Positions 62,814 to 64,000 of a stretch of DNA of 64,000 nt are shown piece after piece; position 1 is the stretch's first letter; each line of letters starts with the position of its first letter. The DNA is from Alphaproteobacteria bacterium (GTDB taxonomy: Bacteria > Planctomycetota > Phycisphaerae > UBA1845). The notes beneath the pieces are model-generated. The model saw only the letters and a list, made by a program, of their open reading frames with translations. It had not been told where the DNA came from and made no database searches. A program made the translations under genes and the position numbers. The stretch is from contig JANQQE010000024.1 of assembly GCA_028285105.1 (NCBI GenBank), forward strand, positions 186,001 to 250,000, read 5' to 3'.

Positions 62814-63908
62814 CTAATCGCAGACGATACGCCAACCTTCATGCGGCCAACCGATGATCACGTCCCGGTGCTTACCGCGACCTTTCTCGCAACGCAACGT
62901 GAGTTTGCGTCCAATCGGCAGCACGGCTTGTGGCCAGGTATGCCCGACGAGTTTGGTGTGAATGACTGGGACAACCCGATCGGAAGGCAGGTGATATTTG
63001 AGAATCGCTATGGTCTCATCCGTCTGGTCGCGACCGCCCGAATGAAAGTCGCCGATCAAAACGCCCGCACATTTTTCAAACCAACCGGCCAACTTGATGT
63101 GGGCGAATTGTCGATCGATGCGGTGCGGCGCTTCTTCCAGATCTTCGAGAACGATCCACTTGCCCGACGGGTTCATCTGTTTCGTATAAGCGCCCACCGT
63201 CAACGGCGTCACGAGAGACAAACATCCGCCAATCATCGTAGCCACGGATTCCTTCGGCAGCGAACCGCTCATTAGCTTGCCCGTGAGCTGCCTGCTCGGC
63301 GCCCGGCCTTCAAGGATCGCAGCCACATCGTTGAAGTACGCATCGAACTGCTCGCGCCCCTGACGCTGCGCCCAGCGCTTGGCAAACGCTCCGATCGCGC
63401 GGGAACCCATCGGCGTTTGTCGAAGCTTTCGAATGTTTTGCCGCGCGTATCGCTCCATTGCAGTGATGGGATACCCTGGCGTCATGTAATAAAAACCGTA
63501 CCCGCGCCGACAAATTCCAATCAGGTTAACAAGCGGCGTGATCTCGCTGAACCCAAACACTGCCAGCGGGGTCTTGCGTTTTTGCAGCGGTTGAAAATCA
63601 AGATGCGGAATAATCCGCGTCAACCAGCCCCCACCTTTAAGCGTCACCAGCGCAACGACACGCTCGTCTTCAATGACCGATTGCAATTCTTCGATGCGGG
63701 CACGATCGTCGCTGCGACCACCGCTCGATTCGTCGAGTTTCGCCTCAATCAATCGAGCCTTGCCGCGGACGCGATAACGCGCACCGACGACGTTTCTCGC
63801 GGCTTGAATCAGTTCTTTCGTCGAACGAAACTTCAGCGATTTCAGCGTCGCGTCGGCAGGGTTGGCCGGAGCCGTCAGGTGAATGATGGGTTTTGACATG
63901 CGTTCCAT
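62814..63908 (-). CDS. S66 family LD-carboxypeptidase-like protein (cytoplasmic)
   Basis: About 364 residues from the ATG at 63908; an ATG at 63899 is equally possible. No signal peptide. S66 features: IIHLTAPANPADATL at the N-terminus, nucleophile Ser in FGFSEIT, Glu in LEDLEEAPHRIDRQFAHI, C-terminal His in LVGHTWPQAVLPIG. Known: LdcA and MccF group serine peptidases acting on muropeptides or microcin C-type peptides. It is a distant second S66 member in the window besides the lipoprotein at 9285-10328. It lies between the sod gene and a truncated gene, all on the minus strand. Confidence 0.88.
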   Translation of the reverse strand: MERMSKPIIHLTAPANPADATLKSLKFRSTKELIQAARNVVGARYRVRGKARLIEAKLDESSGGRSDDRARIEELQSVIEDERVVALVTLKGGGWLTRIIPHLDFQPLQKRKTPLAVFGFSEITPLVNLIGICRRGYGFYYMTPGYPITAMERYARQNIRKLRQTPMGSRAIGAFAKRWAQRQGREQFDAYFNDVAAILEGRAPSRQLTGKLMSGSLPKESVATMIGGCLSLVTPLTVGAYTKQMNPSGKWIVLEDLEEAPHRIDRQFAHIKLAGWFEKCAGVLIGDFHSGGRDQTDETIAILKYHLPSDRVVPVIHTKLVGHTWPQAVLPIGRKLTLRCEKGRGKHRDVIIGWPHEGWRIVCD

Positions 63909-63940
63909 ACGGTGGGCCGTGCACACCGTGTTGTTTGTAA

Positions 63941-64000
63941 TTAACGTTTTACTGCGGCGACAAATTCGTCTGCCAGCGCGCGATCAATTGGCCTGCTGAT
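63941..64000 (-). CDS. C-terminal end of an unidentified gene (partial)
   Basis: The minus-strand frame entering from the window edge reads ISRPIDRALADEFVAAVKR and stops with TAA at 63943-63941, 33 bp before the S66 start. Only 19 codons are visible, too few to identify the protein. Confidence 0.45.
   Translation of the reverse strand: MSRPIDRALADEFVAAVKR

Overview
The window reads as a chromosomal stretch of a Planctomycetota bacterium, most likely of the Phycisphaerae type. This is inferred from style, not from a marker gene. It carries secreted proteins with dockerin-like Asp-rich calcium loops, PEP-CTERM and prepilin-like proteins with an H-x9-DG type tail, an ECF sigma factor paired with a membrane Ser/Thr kinase, thrombospondin type 3 repeats, and frequent TTG/GTG starts. 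No rRNA, tRNA, CRISPR array, integrase or transposase was recognised.

Layout. 1-9.3 kb: a truncated peptide-type solute-binding protein and a HEAT-like exported protein (minus strand), Rex redox repressor and a PilZ protein (plus strand), then Der GTPase and tyrosyl-tRNA synthetase (minus strand). A small islet follows, with two unrecognised genes and a frameshifted fragment of a CPBP protease; an intact relative lies at 51-52 kb. 9.3-34.1 kb: a carbohydrate-use region. The minus-strand arm holds an AGE epimerase, a GHL10-type hydrolase with dockerin, a GH20 hexosaminidase-like protein and an S66 carboxypeptidase. The plus-strand arm holds a DUF4434 protein, an FAD oxidoreductase, a PEP-CTERM protein, a prepilin-like protein and a dockerin protein. 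These are followed by a tightly packed apparent operon: GntR/LacI-type regulator, GH38 mannosidase-like protein, SSS transporter, CBM9-like lipoprotein, DUF5009 membrane acyltransferase-like protein and a HAD hydrolase. GH20, GH38, AGE and a possible sugar N-acetyltransferase together suggest use of a glycan containing HexNAc and mannose (inference).

34.1-51.1 kb: surface and signalling genes. On the minus strand are a propeller/TSP3 protein with a cysteine-containing C-terminal anchor, a lipoprotein phosphatase, and a translationally coupled set running ECF sigma factor, zinc-finger/Ser-Thr kinase, prepilin-like protein and a 2155-residue beta-helix/dockerin protein. Divergent from the sigma gene are a tiny lipoprotein and a Kazal-repeat lipoprotein that share an upstream sequence block.

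51.1-64 kb: mostly housekeeping. CPBP protease and trpC are divergent. ribH-nusB-ftsY-nifS form a compact operon, with a PQQ-propeller protein divergent from it. ubiE, a membrane TPR-like protein, ubiX and ubiA form a quinone operon. Superoxide dismutase, a second S66 peptidase and the last codons of another gene close the window. Strand switches coincide with the clearest hairpins and repeats.
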